64,000 nucleotides of DNA from Hyphomicrobiales bacterium (GTDB lineage: Bacteria > Pseudomonadota > Alphaproteobacteria > Rhizobiales > Beijerinckiaceae), in contig UBZM01000009.1 of assembly GCA_900470095.1 (NCBI GenBank), positions 55,682 through 119,681 of the forward strand, written 5' to 3'. Below the pieces are notes generated by a model. That model did no database searches and was not told where the DNA came from. It saw only the letters and a list, made by a program, of their open reading frames with translations. Of this stretch, positions 53,177 to 62,455 are shown in pieces (position 1 is the first letter of the stretch; each line of letters starts with the position of its first letter). The position numbers and the translations under genes are program-made.

Positions 53177-54117
53177 CCTCCTACCTTCTATTCATAGGTA
53201 CAATTACGGCGATCTACGCGCTGCTGTCGCTGGGCCTCGTCGTTAGCTGGGGGCAGGCCGGCATGGTCAACCTCGGCCTGGTAGGCTTCTTCGGCCTTGG
53301 CGCGTATTGTTCCGCGCTCTTAACGTACATCGGCGCGCCGATCGGCTTCGGATGGCTCGCTGGCGCCGCATTGGCGGCCGCGATCGGCGTGGCGTTCTGC
53401 CTCCTCACCCGGACGCTTCGCGGCGACTATCTTGCCATCGTGACGCTAGGGTTCGGTGAGGGATTGCGTCTGGTCGAACTAAACGAGCGTTGGCTCACGG
53501 GCGGCAGCGACGGTATCTCGGGTATTCGCCCCCCCCTCAAGGAGGCCCTCAGCGACCTTTATCCCTGGTTCTATTTCACCTTGGCATGGGCCGTCGTGGC
53601 GCTGGCGGCATGGGCTCTCTCGCGGATCCTGGCCAGCCCGTTTGGACGTGCCCTTCGTGCGGTCCGCGACGACGAGAAGGTCGCCGCCGTCGCGGGCAAG
53701 AACGTGTTGCGACTGAAGTGCCAAGCTTTCGGCATCGGCGCGGCTCTATTTGGCTTTGCCGGCGCGCTGTACGCTCATTTTACAAGCTACATCTCGCCCG
53801 ACAACTTCGTCATCCAACTGACGATCTACATCTTCCTCGCGGTCACCGCGGGCGGCTACAGCAGGTTGGTGGGCGCTATTTTCGGATCCCTCGCCGTGAT
53901 GACGATCCTCGAATCGTCGCGCTTCGCGGCCGAGTTCATTCCTGGATTGAGCGCCGTCCAGATCGCTTCGCTGAGGGAATTCACGATCGCGGTTGCGCTA
54001 ATCATGATAATGCAGCTGCGTCCTCAAGGCGTCTTCGGCCTCAGGAACGAGCGTGCGGGCGCCAACGCGTCCGATGGCGCCCCCCATGCGACGGCCGTGC
54101 CGGCCACGCCAAACTGA
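53173..54117 (+). CDS. Branched-chain-type ABC permease (LivM family)
   Basis: Second permease, 314 residues, with LGLVVSWGQAGMVNLGLVGFFG and TRTLRGDYLAIVTLGFGEGLRL at the N-terminal side and FGRALRAVRDDEKVAAVAGKN in the coupling loop. The C-terminal tail after about residue 290 is hydrophilic. It is followed 10 bp later by the amidohydrolase gene. Confidence 0.9.
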   Translation: MTSYLLFIGTITAIYALLSLGLVVSWGQAGMVNLGLVGFFGLGAYCSALLTYIGAPIGFGWLAGAALAAAIGVAFCLLTRTLRGDYLAIVTLGFGEGLRLVELNERWLTGGSDGISGIRPPLKEALSDLYPWFYFTLAWAVVALAAWALSRILASPFGRALRAVRDDEKVAAVAGKNVLRLKCQAFGIGAALFGFAGALYAHFTSYISPDNFVIQLTIYIFLAVTAGGYSRLVGAIFGSLAVMTILESSRFAAEFIPGLSAVQIASLREFTIAVALIMIMQLRPQGVFGLRNERAGANASDGAPHATAVPATPN

Positions 54118-54127
54118 GAACGCTTCC

Positions 54128-55702
54128 ATGACAAGCACTTCGACCGTTGGCGCACCGGGAGACGAATTCGCCGATATGTTCGCAGCGGCGGGCCTGCCGG
54201 GACTGGCCCCAGCCACCGAGAGGACACGGGGCCGCGGGCCACACCGCTACATCCGGCTGACGAGCGCGCGCATCATAGACGGAACGGGCGCGCCGCCGTG
54301 GGGGCCGGCGGACCTGATCGTCGAGAACGGGCGCATCGTGGCATTGGCCAAGACCGGCAGGGCGAAACTGCCTGACACGACGCGTCCGGAGGATGTCTTG
54401 GAGATAGATTGCTCCGGCAAGTTCCTCACACCGGGTTTGATCGACTGCCATGCCCATATTGGCGCACCGTTCCATGCCAAGAACGGGCCACAGCCCTCGG
54501 CCGATTACATATACAAGCTCTGGCTCGGACACGGCGTGACAACGGTCCGCGAAACGGGGTGCTTCAACGGGCTGTCCTGGACGCTGAGGCAGAAGGCGGC
54601 GGCCGAAGAGCATCGCATCGACGCCCCCCGAATCTTGGCATATGCGCCGTTCCCCGCGACTACCGACTACGTGAAGAGCCTTCATACGCCAGAACAGGCC
54701 AGCGCCTGGATACTGGACGTCAAAACCGCAGGCGCCGACGGCGTCAAGTTTTTCGGGGCGCCACCGGCATTGATGAAAGCAGCACTCGAACAATGTGCGC
54801 ACGTCGGCCTTCGCAGCTGCTGTCATCACGCCCAGCTCGCGGTCGGTCGGATGAATCCGCTTCAGACCGCCGGATGGGGCCTTACCAGCACGGAGCATTC
54901 CTACGGCCTTCCTGAAACTCTGCTCGAAAGCCAGACGCTGCAATCATTTCCGACCGACTACGACTACGGCGACGAATACTTGCGCTTCTCTGCGGCCGGC
55001 CAAACCTTCGTGCAGGCCGCCCGACCGGGCTCAGAGAAGTGGGAAACCGTGCTGGGTCGCTTTCTAGAGTCTCGTCACACCTTCGTGCCGACGTTCAATG
55101 TCTACGACGCGAACCGCGACCTGATGCGCACGCGCCGGGCGGATTGGCACGAGCGCTTCACCGATCCAACCCTCTGGGCGTATTTCCAACCGCAACGAGG
55201 CGGGCACGGCGCGTACTGGTACCGTTGGTCCACGACCAACGAGATCGAGTGGCGGGAAACTTTCCGTCTCTGGATGCGCTTCGTCAACGACTACAAGAAC
55301 CTCGGCGGTCGTATCGCCGTCGGTAGTGACTCCGGCTTCATGTTCCAGACCTACGGCTTCGGATACGTTCGGGAGCTGGAGCTCCTGCAGGAGGCAGGAT
55401 TTACCCCTCTGGAGGTCCTGCGCTCAGCGACTGCTTGGGGCGCTGAGTTGTTGGGGATTGAGCAGGACACCGGGATCCTTGAGATCGGAAAACGTGCCGA
55501 CATCCTGATCCATCGGAACAATCCGCTGAACGACTTCAAGCTGCTCTACGGCACCGGTGCTATGCGACTGAACGACTCTACGAAATCCGTCGATTGGGAC
55601 CGCAGCCTGGAGACCGTCATCAAGGGCGGTCTGATCTATGACCCGGCCGAGCTCCTGGCGGACGTCGCGGAGATGGTGTCAGCGGCCAAGCAGGGGGCTT
55701 GA
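54128..55702 (+). CDS. Metal-dependent amidohydrolase
   Basis: A 524-residue amidohydrolase-superfamily enzyme, probably cytoplasmic. Metal-site residues are visible: His108-x-His110 (IDCHAHIG), candidate carbamylated Lys207 (DGVKFFGA), His233/His234, His257 and Asp401 (VGSDSG). A C-terminal beta segment (GILEIGKRADILI) closes the composite domain. About 40 residues precede the usual start and a long insertion lies around 275-385. The frame is open upstream to 54053, but ATG 54128 avoids overlap with the permease gene. It is followed by a COG0523 GTPase gene with a 1-nt overlap, so metal loading may be assisted. The C-N or C-O bond it cleaves is unknown. Confidence 0.87.
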   Translation: MTSTSTVGAPGDEFADMFAAAGLPGLAPATERTRGRGPHRYIRLTSARIIDGTGAPPWGPADLIVENGRIVALAKTGRAKLPDTTRPEDVLEIDCSGKFLTPGLIDCHAHIGAPFHAKNGPQPSADYIYKLWLGHGVTTVRETGCFNGLSWTLRQKAAAEEHRIDAPRILAYAPFPATTDYVKSLHTPEQASAWILDVKTAGADGVKFFGAPPALMKAALEQCAHVGLRSCCHHAQLAVGRMNPLQTAGWGLTSTEHSYGLPETLLESQTLQSFPTDYDYGDEYLRFSAAGQTFVQAARPGSEKWETVLGRFLESRHTFVPTFNVYDANRDLMRTRRADWHERFTDPTLWAYFQPQRGGHGAYWYRWSTTNEIEWRETFRLWMRFVNDYKNLGGRIAVGSDSGFMFQTYGFGYVRELELLQEAGFTPLEVLRSATAWGAELLGIEQDTGILEIGKRADILIHRNNPLNDFKLLYGTGAMRLNDSTKSVDWDRSLETVIKGGLIYDPAELLADVAEMVSAAKQGA

Positions 55703-56688
55703 TGGAAAACGCGAGCCCAGCGAACAACCGCCCGGAATTCATTATCCTGACCGGCCCCCTTGGATCAGGCAAGACGACGCTGTTGTCGGATCATCTCTCC
55801 AGCGCCGACACCTCCGAGACAGGCGTTCTTGTAAACGATGCTGGGGAGATCAACGTCGACGGAGCGGTGATCGGTTCCGATCATCGAAATCTCGCCCTCG
55901 CCACGCTCGACGGCGGATGCGTTTGCTGCTCCCTCGGCAATGATTTGCAAGCGGGAATCGACGCCTTGCTGCTAGCGCGGGCGGAGAGACGCCTCGGCCC
56001 ACCCCGCCGGATAATCCTTGAAACGAGCGGCTTGGCCGAACCCGCGCCGATCGTTCGCTCACTGCGCGCAATCAGGCAGGTCGAGTTCGACGTCCGGATC
56101 GTTGCCACGTTCGACGCTTCCGGTTCGCATGTCGGCGACAGCTTCCTGCCGCACTACGCGTCGCAGCTCGCAGCGGCCCAGACCATCGTGCTGACGAAAC
56201 TGGACAGGCTGCGCGAACCGGAGTGGCCTCGCTGCGTCTCGGAAGCCCGTCGCTTTAATCCCCTCGCCGCCCAAGTTGTGACCAATCGCTCTCATGAACG
56301 GGCACTTGAAGCGTTCGCCTTCGATGGCGAACAACACGTCGGGCGAGCCTCCCAGTTCGCTGCAAGCGCGGCCCTGTACACGCGCGTCACGGTGGCGTTC
56401 GCCGAATGGAGCCCGAACGCGTCCTGGGAAGTCATTAGCGAATGGATTGAAAATCTAACGGGCTTCTTCGGGAATCGCCTCTTGCGATTAAAGGGATTGG
56501 TCAGGCCAGTTGGGCATCAGGACCCGCTGCTTCTCAACGGCGTAGGCGATGCGTTTTCGCCGCCCAGGCGAATACGGATGACGGAAGACGCGCGCCTGGG
56601 CCTGATGTTGATCCTTCGCGACGTAACGGCCGAAGAACTCGCGCTACCCTTCAGCGGCGAGACCGCCCCTACACTGCGGTTCCGATGA
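55702..56688 (+). CDS. COG0523 (CobW/ZNG1-like) metallochaperone GTPase
   Basis: A 328-residue P-loop GTPase of the COG0523 family, whose members deliver metals, especially zinc, to client enzymes. Walker A is GPLGSGKTT (18-26), the metal-binding CxCC is Cys73, Cys75 and Cys76 (GCVCCS), and ETSGLAEPAP and TKLD follow. A C-terminal CobW domain is present but short of a His-rich tail. The stop of the amidohydrolase overlaps its start (TGATG), so the hydrolase is the obvious client. This is inference from position. Confidence 0.88.
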   Translation: MENASPANNRPEFIILTGPLGSGKTTLLSDHLSSADTSETGVLVNDAGEINVDGAVIGSDHRNLALATLDGGCVCCSLGNDLQAGIDALLLARAERRLGPPRRIILETSGLAEPAPIVRSLRAIRQVEFDVRIVATFDASGSHVGDSFLPHYASQLAAAQTIVLTKLDRLREPEWPRCVSEARRFNPLAAQVVTNRSHERALEAFAFDGEQHVGRASQFAASAALYTRVTVAFAEWSPNASWEVISEWIENLTGFFGNRLLRLKGLVRPVGHQDPLLLNGVGDAFSPPRRIRMTEDARLGLMLILRDVTAEELALPFSGETAPTLRFR

Positions 56689-57148
56689 TGACTGCGGTTA
56701 GCTCCGATCGATCCTCGGTCATGACGGGGCAAGCGCGCTTTCAAGGCAAATCACTCTCACGCTGTGTTCGTCGGCACATTGTGCTTCATCGCGGCTCCCG
56801 CGGCCAATCTTATTCCAGGACGGAAATCGACATCTCGGCGCAAGGCCTTACAGAGCTTATCGATTTAGATTTCGCCCCTAGTTTGAGCCAACTTACAGCC
56901 GCGGCAGATGTCGTGGTTTCAAGCCCCATATTCGGCAAGGACTGCGGATTGCCGCTATGGGTTTTGCCGCAATTGCTGCGGGTCTCGCGGCACACTGAGG
57001 GCGTTCAAAGGATATGGACTGGCGCCGCGGGCATCATTCCATTGATCGCAACTCCGTCGACGTTCCCGTTTTCGGATCGGTCGATGGGAGCTCGTGACGG
57101 CCGGGACCCGCCATCCCCCGTTTGATCTCTCGAAATAGGATCTAGCCG
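56689..57148. other. Stretch without a clearly supported gene
   Basis: A 145-codon open frame runs from ATG 56688, overlapping the COG0523 stop, to 57125. It has no recognisable motif, and its composition gives no clear sign of coding, although the stop-start overlap is typical of this operon. Either a small unknown protein or spacer DNA is possible. Confidence 0.25.
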
Positions 57149-57871
57149 ATGAAACTGACTGACTTCAAAGCCCTCACATTCGACTGCTACGGAACGTTGG
57201 TCGATTGGGAATCTGGCATGTTCGAGGGTCTCAAGCCGCTCACGAGCCGGCTCCCCTCTCCCCTCACGCGCAACCAGATCCTCGAGGCTCACGCGCGCCA
57301 CGAGTCGTCCCAGCAGCTGCAGACCCCTGCAAAGAGCTACCGTGATCTACTGCCGATCGTCTACAAGCGTCTCGCTGAGGAGTGGAGTCTTTCAGCTTCC
57401 TGGGATGAGTGCGTGGCATACGGGCAGTCGGTCAAGAACTGGCCGGCCTTCACCGACTCGGCCGGCGCGCTCCAGTATCTCAAGCGCCATTATAAGCTGG
57501 TGATCCTGTCGAACGTCGATAACGAGAGCTTCGCTGCGAGCAATCAGAAGCTTCAGGTCGATTTCGACGCGATCTACACGGCCGAGGACGTCGGCTCCTA
57601 CAAGCCGTCCGATCGCAACTTCGAGTACATGCTGAAGAAGCTGGAGACGCTCGGCATCCAGAAGCATGAGATCTTACATACCGCGGAGAGCATGTTCCAC
57701 GATCATGGCCCAGCCAACAAGCATGGCTTGGCGTCCTGCTGGATCTACCGGCGCTATGACGAGGAGGGCTTTGGGGCAACCATGCACCCGGGCGATATGC
57801 CGAAGTATGATTTCCGCTTCAATAGCATGGCCGACTTGGTGAAGGCGCATCAGGAAGCGCTTCGCGGCTAA
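57149..57871 (+). CDS. HAD-superfamily hydrolase (haloacid dehalogenase type II-like)
   Basis: A 240-residue HAD hydrolase. Motif I is FDCYGTLVDWESG (nucleophile Asp13), motif II is VILSNVDN, motif III Lys is in GSYKPSDRNF, and the acidic motif IV is HTAESMFHD. DCYGTLVDWE resembles L-2-haloacid dehalogenases, which act by an Asp ester. However, the Arg of their halide pocket and the Ser-x-Asn before the final Asp cannot be traced with confidence. It could be a dehalogenase or a phosphatase. An Lrp regulator gene and a 2-hydroxyacid dehydrogenase gene follow. Confidence 0.83.
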   Translation: MKLTDFKALTFDCYGTLVDWESGMFEGLKPLTSRLPSPLTRNQILEAHARHESSQQLQTPAKSYRDLLPIVYKRLAEEWSLSASWDECVAYGQSVKNWPAFTDSAGALQYLKRHYKLVILSNVDNESFAASNQKLQVDFDAIYTAEDVGSYKPSDRNFEYMLKKLETLGIQKHEILHTAESMFHDHGPANKHGLASCWIYRRYDEEGFGATMHPGDMPKYDFRFNSMADLVKAHQEALRG

Positions 57872-57893
57872 TTGAGTAGAAAGGTGCGCGAGA

Positions 57894-58382
57894 ATGACCG
57901 GTGCTCTCAAGCTCGATCGAATTGACATCAACATTCTCGCGCAACTTCAGCAAAATGCCCGGCTGACGAATGTGGGCCTCGCCGACGCGGTCGGTCTCTC
58001 CCCAAGTCCGTGCTTAACGCGTCTCCGGCGGCTGGAGGAGGCAGGCTATATTGTCGGGTATAATGCGCGCATCCAGTTAATGAAGCTTGCCGATCACATC
58101 ACGGTCTTCACCGAAGTCACCCTCACCGACCATCGCCGCGAGGACTTCATCAAATTCGAGGCTGAGATGCGACGTTACGAAGCCCTGCAAGAATGTCATC
58201 TGATCAGCGGCGGATATGACTATCTTCTAAAATTCGTGATACGTAACGTGGCAAAATATCAGGAATTGATGGAGCGTATCCTTGAAAGAAACATCGGCGT
58301 CGAAAAATATTTCAGCTATATTGTTATAAAAACGACCATCGACAAAGGAAACGTTCCCATAAAATACTTGATTGAAAGCTAG
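57894..58382 (+). CDS. Lrp/AsnC-family transcriptional regulator
   Basis: A 162-residue Lrp-type regulator with an N-terminal helix-turn-helix (IDINILAQLQQNARLTNVGL, LSPSPCLTRLRRLEEAGYI) and a C-terminal RAM domain (about 70-150: ECHLISGGYDYLLKFVI). It lies 22 bp after the HAD gene on the same strand and 80 bp before a FAD-linked dehydrogenase, so it may control one or both in response to an amino or hydroxy acid. Confidence 0.9.
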   Translation: MTGALKLDRIDINILAQLQQNARLTNVGLADAVGLSPSPCLTRLRRLEEAGYIVGYNARIQLMKLADHITVFTEVTLTDHRREDFIKFEAEMRRYEALQECHLISGGYDYLLKFVIRNVAKYQELMERILERNIGVEKYFSYIVIKTTIDKGNVPIKYLIES

Positions 58383-58462
58383 ATAACCCAGGAGATTTTC
58401 ACAGAATACAAGACATGGTGACGGCTACCAGCCTGACGCGCGCTTCATCAAAGGCAACAACC

Positions 58463-59875
58463 ATGGACATAATCCAAAAGGCGCTCGCAATGCTGCCGGG
58501 CGAGATCGTGACTCGGGACCAGGAAATCATCGCCGCCTACACGACGGATTTCCGGTGTCAGTATACGGGCGCGACGAAGGCATTGCTGCGCCCGAGAAAC
58601 ACCTCGGAAGTTGGGCACATCGTCCGGACCTGCGCGGAGTTCGGGGTGCCGCTCGTGCCTCACGGAGGCAACACGAGCTACTGCACGGCCGCCACGCCCA
58701 GCCAAAGCGGCGACGAACTCGTCGTTAGCCTGGAGCGCATGAACCGTGTACGCGATCTTGATACTGGCAATCTCTCGGTCACAGCGGACGCTGGCATCAT
58801 CCTCAGCGAACTCCAGCGGACTGCGGATGATGCCGGCCTCCTATTGCCGCTCTCGCTGGGTTCGCAGCATTCGTGCAGGATTGGCGGCAACCTGTCGACG
58901 AATGCAGGTGGGATCTCGGTCTTGCGCTATGGCATGGCTCGCGACCTGACCCTCGGCCTCGAGGTCGTCCTACCCGATGGCAGCCTCTACAGCGAACTCA
59001 GCCCGCTACGGAAGAACAATTCGGGCTACGACGTCAAGCAACTCTTCATCGGAGCCGAAGGCACGCTGGGAATTATCACGGCGGTGTCACTCAAGCTCGC
59101 ACGCAAGCCCAGCCAAACTGTCACCGCTTTCCTCGCCATCGACGAGATCGCAAGTCTTGCCGAGATTCTCGGACTCGCGCAGGTTCAGACCGGTGAGTCG
59201 ATCACGTCCTTCGAATACATATCCGGGACTTCGCTGCAGCTGCTGCTGGCTGCGCGAAACGAACTTCGCCATCCGCTACAGTCGCGCGGCTCGCACTATG
59301 TTCTGCTGGAGGCAGCCACCGCTTCGCCCGTACTCAACCTTAAGGAGACGGTCACCGGTCTCCTCGGTGAGCTCTTGGAGCGCGGCCTAGTGACCGATGG
59401 AACGATCGCTGCGAGCGGCCAACAGGCCGCGGATTTCTGGCACCTACGGGAAAGCATACCAGAGGCCGAGGTCCATCATGGCGGCTCGGTCAAACACGAT
59501 ATCGCCGTGCGCACCTCGAGGCTGGCGGCGTTCATCCAGGCTGCGTCTGAAATCGTCAAGAGGGATGCGGAAGGAGCCGTTCTGTCAGTGTATGGGCATG
59601 TCGGCGACGGCAACGTGCATTTCAACATCGTTGCGCCTCCCACCGCCCCTGCCGTTCCATTCAAGCGCCAACTCGAACGAGACGTCTCTCCGAAAATTTA
59701 TCGCCTCGCCGCCGAGATGGAAGGGACGTTCAGCGCCGAATACGGCATCGGCCGCGTGAAGATGGATTTACTGGAGCGTTATGGCGCGGGAGGCAAGGTT
59801 GAACTCATGCGTCGCATCAAGTCCGCAATCGACCCGAGCGGTACAATGAATCCCGGAAAAATCGTCATTCCGTGA
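58463..59875 (+). CDS. FAD-linked 2-hydroxyacid dehydrogenase (GlcD/DLD family)
   Basis: A 470-residue flavoprotein with an N-terminal FAD-binding PCMH fold (VPHGGNTSYC, VSLERMNRVRDLDTGNLSVTADAG-type, LGSQHSCRIGGNLSTNAGG) and a C-terminal FAD-oxidase domain ending YGHVGDGNVHFNI, GTFSAEYGIGRVKM and DPSGTMNPGKI. This set oxidises D-lactate, glycolate or D-2-hydroxyglutarate and related acids, passing electrons to a membrane acceptor. ATG 58463 fits the family start; ATG 58415 is possible. Confidence 0.87.
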   Translation: MDIIQKALAMLPGEIVTRDQEIIAAYTTDFRCQYTGATKALLRPRNTSEVGHIVRTCAEFGVPLVPHGGNTSYCTAATPSQSGDELVVSLERMNRVRDLDTGNLSVTADAGIILSELQRTADDAGLLLPLSLGSQHSCRIGGNLSTNAGGISVLRYGMARDLTLGLEVVLPDGSLYSELSPLRKNNSGYDVKQLFIGAEGTLGIITAVSLKLARKPSQTVTAFLAIDEIASLAEILGLAQVQTGESITSFEYISGTSLQLLLAARNELRHPLQSRGSHYVLLEAATASPVLNLKETVTGLLGELLERGLVTDGTIAASGQQAADFWHLRESIPEAEVHHGGSVKHDIAVRTSRLAAFIQAASEIVKRDAEGAVLSVYGHVGDGNVHFNIVAPPTAPAVPFKRQLERDVSPKIYRLAAEMEGTFSAEYGIGRVKMDLLERYGAGGKVELMRRIKSAIDPSGTMNPGKIVIP

Positions 59876-59998
59876 TCAGGATAGTCGGCCGCTGACGTGA
59901 GGCGGGACATTCCCGTCGTAACCGCGTTGGAGCCGAATAGTACGAGCCGATCCGAGGCTACTTGAACGTAATCGCGGTTACGGTCTGAGAGGGGGCGT

Positions 59999-60919
59999 GT
60001 GAACTTCGCGCAAATCAGAAGCTTTCATCTCGTGGCCACACTCGGCACCTTCGCGCGGGCGGCCGAGCGTCTCAATGCAACTCAACCCGCCGTATCGGCG
60101 CGTATCGCAGCTCTTGAACGGTCTCTTGACCTAGTCCTGTTCGATAGGTCGGGCCACAAAGTTGCCTTGACGCAGGATGGCCGGGCCTTTCTGCAGACTG
60201 CCGAACGCCTTTTGCAGATTGAGGCTCAATTTCTGGCTTCATCCCGGTCAGGCAAGCTGACAGGGACGCTACGTATCGGCATCGCCGATACGATTGCGAT
60301 CTCATGGTTCACCGACTTCTTGGTCGAGTTGCGCACAGCCAGCCCAGCCGTCGTGGTGGAATTACGCGTAGGGTCATCATATCGCCTGCGCGAGGAACTC
60401 ATCACACGACAAATCGATATTGCCTTTCTAGCCGGACCATTGACCGAGCCGGAGGTGCAAAATGAGTTACTTTGCGCATGCCCCATGGTCTTCGTCGGCG
60501 CCCCCCAGCTCGGGCTGCACGGACGCAAGCTTACTCTCTGGGATCTCGAACCCCACGACATCTACACGTTCGAACGGCTCACGCGACCATTTCAAAGTTT
60601 GGCAGGTGAGATTAACGCCATCGGAGCCCCGCTTCGACTGAGCCCCATCGGCTCGCTGTACACGAACATTCTGCTTGTTCGGAAAGGCCTAGGCGTCGGG
60701 TTGGTCCCACTCTGCGCCGTCGATGAAGACATCGTCGAAGGTCGCCTAAAACGTCTCGATCTGGACTTCGTAATCGAGGACGTCCGGTTCGCCGCGGCCT
60801 ATCTGCGCGGCCCAGAATCATTGGTTGCAGAGGCCGTGGCGGAGGCTGCAAGCGACTTCCTCAAGCGCACCGCCAAGTCCGCGTCGATAAAAGTAATTTA
60901 TGAAGATTCCAAAATATAA
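59999..60919 (+). CDS. LysR-family transcriptional regulator
   Basis: LysR regulator of 306 residues beginning with GTG 59999 behind a GAGAGGGGG site. The winged helix (residues 1-60) reads NFAQIRSFHLVATLGTFARA and NATQPAVSARIAALE. The effector domain follows, ending near residue 295. It lies between a 2-hydroxyacid dehydrogenase gene and an MHS transporter gene, all on the plus strand, and may regulate the transporter-dipeptidase pair. Confidence 0.9.
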   Translation: MNFAQIRSFHLVATLGTFARAAERLNATQPAVSARIAALERSLDLVLFDRSGHKVALTQDGRAFLQTAERLLQIEAQFLASSRSGKLTGTLRIGIADTIAISWFTDFLVELRTASPAVVVELRVGSSYRLREELITRQIDIAFLAGPLTEPEVQNELLCACPMVFVGAPQLGLHGRKLTLWDLEPHDIYTFERLTRPFQSLAGEINAIGAPLRLSPIGSLYTNILLVRKGLGVGLVPLCAVDEDIVEGRLKRLDLDFVIEDVRFAAAYLRGPESLVAEAVAEAASDFLKRTAKSASIKVIYEDSKI

Positions 60920-61106
60920 GACGTTTTGATGACAGAAAGCTCCGTGATCTACTCTTTGTAAGGCGACGGCCACGATCGCTTACAAGAGGGCAAGACATGG
61001 TAAGATTTTTCCGTCGACGGCAACTTAATTTCTACGCAGATTCGCTGCGTCTCTTCTTCAGGATTCATTGGAATCCTCGCTCACTCTCTACCTATAGGAA
61101 GTGGCT

Positions 61107-62411
61107 ATGACGGTGCTTCTCGACACTCCGAGCCGCCTCGCCGCTCCGACGAATAACGGCGGACGCAAGGCCGTAATAGCCGGGACGATCGGGCATATCC
61201 TGGAGTGGTACGATTTCGCCGTCTATGGCTATGTCGCCATCCACATCGCGGCGAATTTTTTTCCCTCGGAAGACAAGACTGCCTCGCTGCTGGCTTCGCT
61301 AGCAGCTTTCGGCGTCGGTTTCGCCGCTCGTCCCATCGGCGGCATCCTATTCGGGCGCATCGGCGACAAACGCGGGCGCCGCGCTGTTTTGTTGACCACT
61401 CTCCTATTGATGGCGGTCTCGACCCTCATGATCGGCCTACTGCCGACGTACGAGACCATAGGCGTCGCTGCACCGCTTCTCCTAGTCCTCGCCCGCCTGC
61501 TCCAGGGCTTTTCAGCCGGCGGCGAGACCACGACGGCGGCAGCCTTCATTGTCGAATGGGCGCCGAATGGCAGAAGAGGCCTCTACGGCAGTTTCCAACA
61601 AATGGGCAGCGGCGCGGGACTGCTGCTCGGCAGCTTGACCGTCGCGGCCATCACGACCGCCTTGCCAGCCGATGCGATGTCGCAGTGGGGGTGGCGCATT
61701 CCGTTCCTCATCGGGGGAATGCTGGCGCCGATCGCCTTCGTCATTCGAAGGGCTGCTGATGAGACGCCCAAATTCACCACCCTGTCCGAGGCAAATGCCG
61801 TAACAGCGAACGAGCAGGACAGCGGTAAGACGATGGGTCGCGTTTTGCAGGCTTTCCTGTTCTCGCTGTTCTGGTCGGTCGGATTTTATTTCTTCCTTAG
61901 CTACATGCCGACATACGCCATCCGGGAGCTCAAGCTGGCGGGTACCACGGTTTTCTGGCTGAGCAGCGCCGCGAGCCTAATCTATATCGCAGCAATCCCC
62001 CTCTCCGGTGCCGCGTCCGATGCGATCGGCAGAAAGACGACCTTGCTCATAAGCTGCGGGATATTCGCCTTAGCTTCGGTTCCTGCCTTCATTTTCTTGA
62101 ATAAGCATCCTACGCCGATGAATTATTTCATCATCATCACATTGGTCGGAATTTTATTCTCGATGTATACCGGGCCGGCCGCTGCAACGCTCTCAGAGAT
62201 TTTTCCGACCCGTTCGCGTTCGAGCGGCATGGCTATTGGTTACAATCTCTCGACAGTCGTGTTCGGCGGCTTCACCCCCTTCATCTCAACCTGGCTGATT
62301 GCGGCCTTCGCGACGCCTCTGGCGCCCATCTACTACGTGGTGGCCTGTGCCGTCGTAGGCGGTCTCTTCATCGTCACTCTGGAGGAGACGGCACGTAAGC
62401 CGCTCCGCTGA
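61107..62411 (+). CDS. MFS transporter, metabolite:H+ symporter (MHS) family
   Basis: A 434-residue permease with twelve helices and MHS motifs: GTIGHILEWYDFAVYGYVA near the start, FGRIGDKRGRRAVL after helix 2, RLLQGFSAGGE and AAFIVEWAPNGRRGLYGSFQ. ATG 61107 has AGGAA six bases upstream. Known MHS substrates include shikimate, alpha-ketoglutarate, proline/betaine and haloacids. The next gene encodes an M19-like hydrolase, so a compound acted on by it may be the cargo. Confidence 0.9.
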   Translation: MTVLLDTPSRLAAPTNNGGRKAVIAGTIGHILEWYDFAVYGYVAIHIAANFFPSEDKTASLLASLAAFGVGFAARPIGGILFGRIGDKRGRRAVLLTTLLLMAVSTLMIGLLPTYETIGVAAPLLLVLARLLQGFSAGGETTTAAAFIVEWAPNGRRGLYGSFQQMGSGAGLLLGSLTVAAITTALPADAMSQWGWRIPFLIGGMLAPIAFVIRRAADETPKFTTLSEANAVTANEQDSGKTMGRVLQAFLFSLFWSVGFYFFLSYMPTYAIRELKLAGTTVFWLSSAASLIYIAAIPLSGAASDAIGRKTTLLISCGIFALASVPAFIFLNKHPTPMNYFIIITLVGILFSMYTGPAAATLSEIFPTRSRSSGMAIGYNLSTVVFGGFTPFISTWLIAAFATPLAPIYYVVACAVVGGLFIVTLEETARKPLR

Positions 62412-62455
62412 TCGATCGCACGATCATCACGCCTGCCCACTAACGGAGTTCCATC

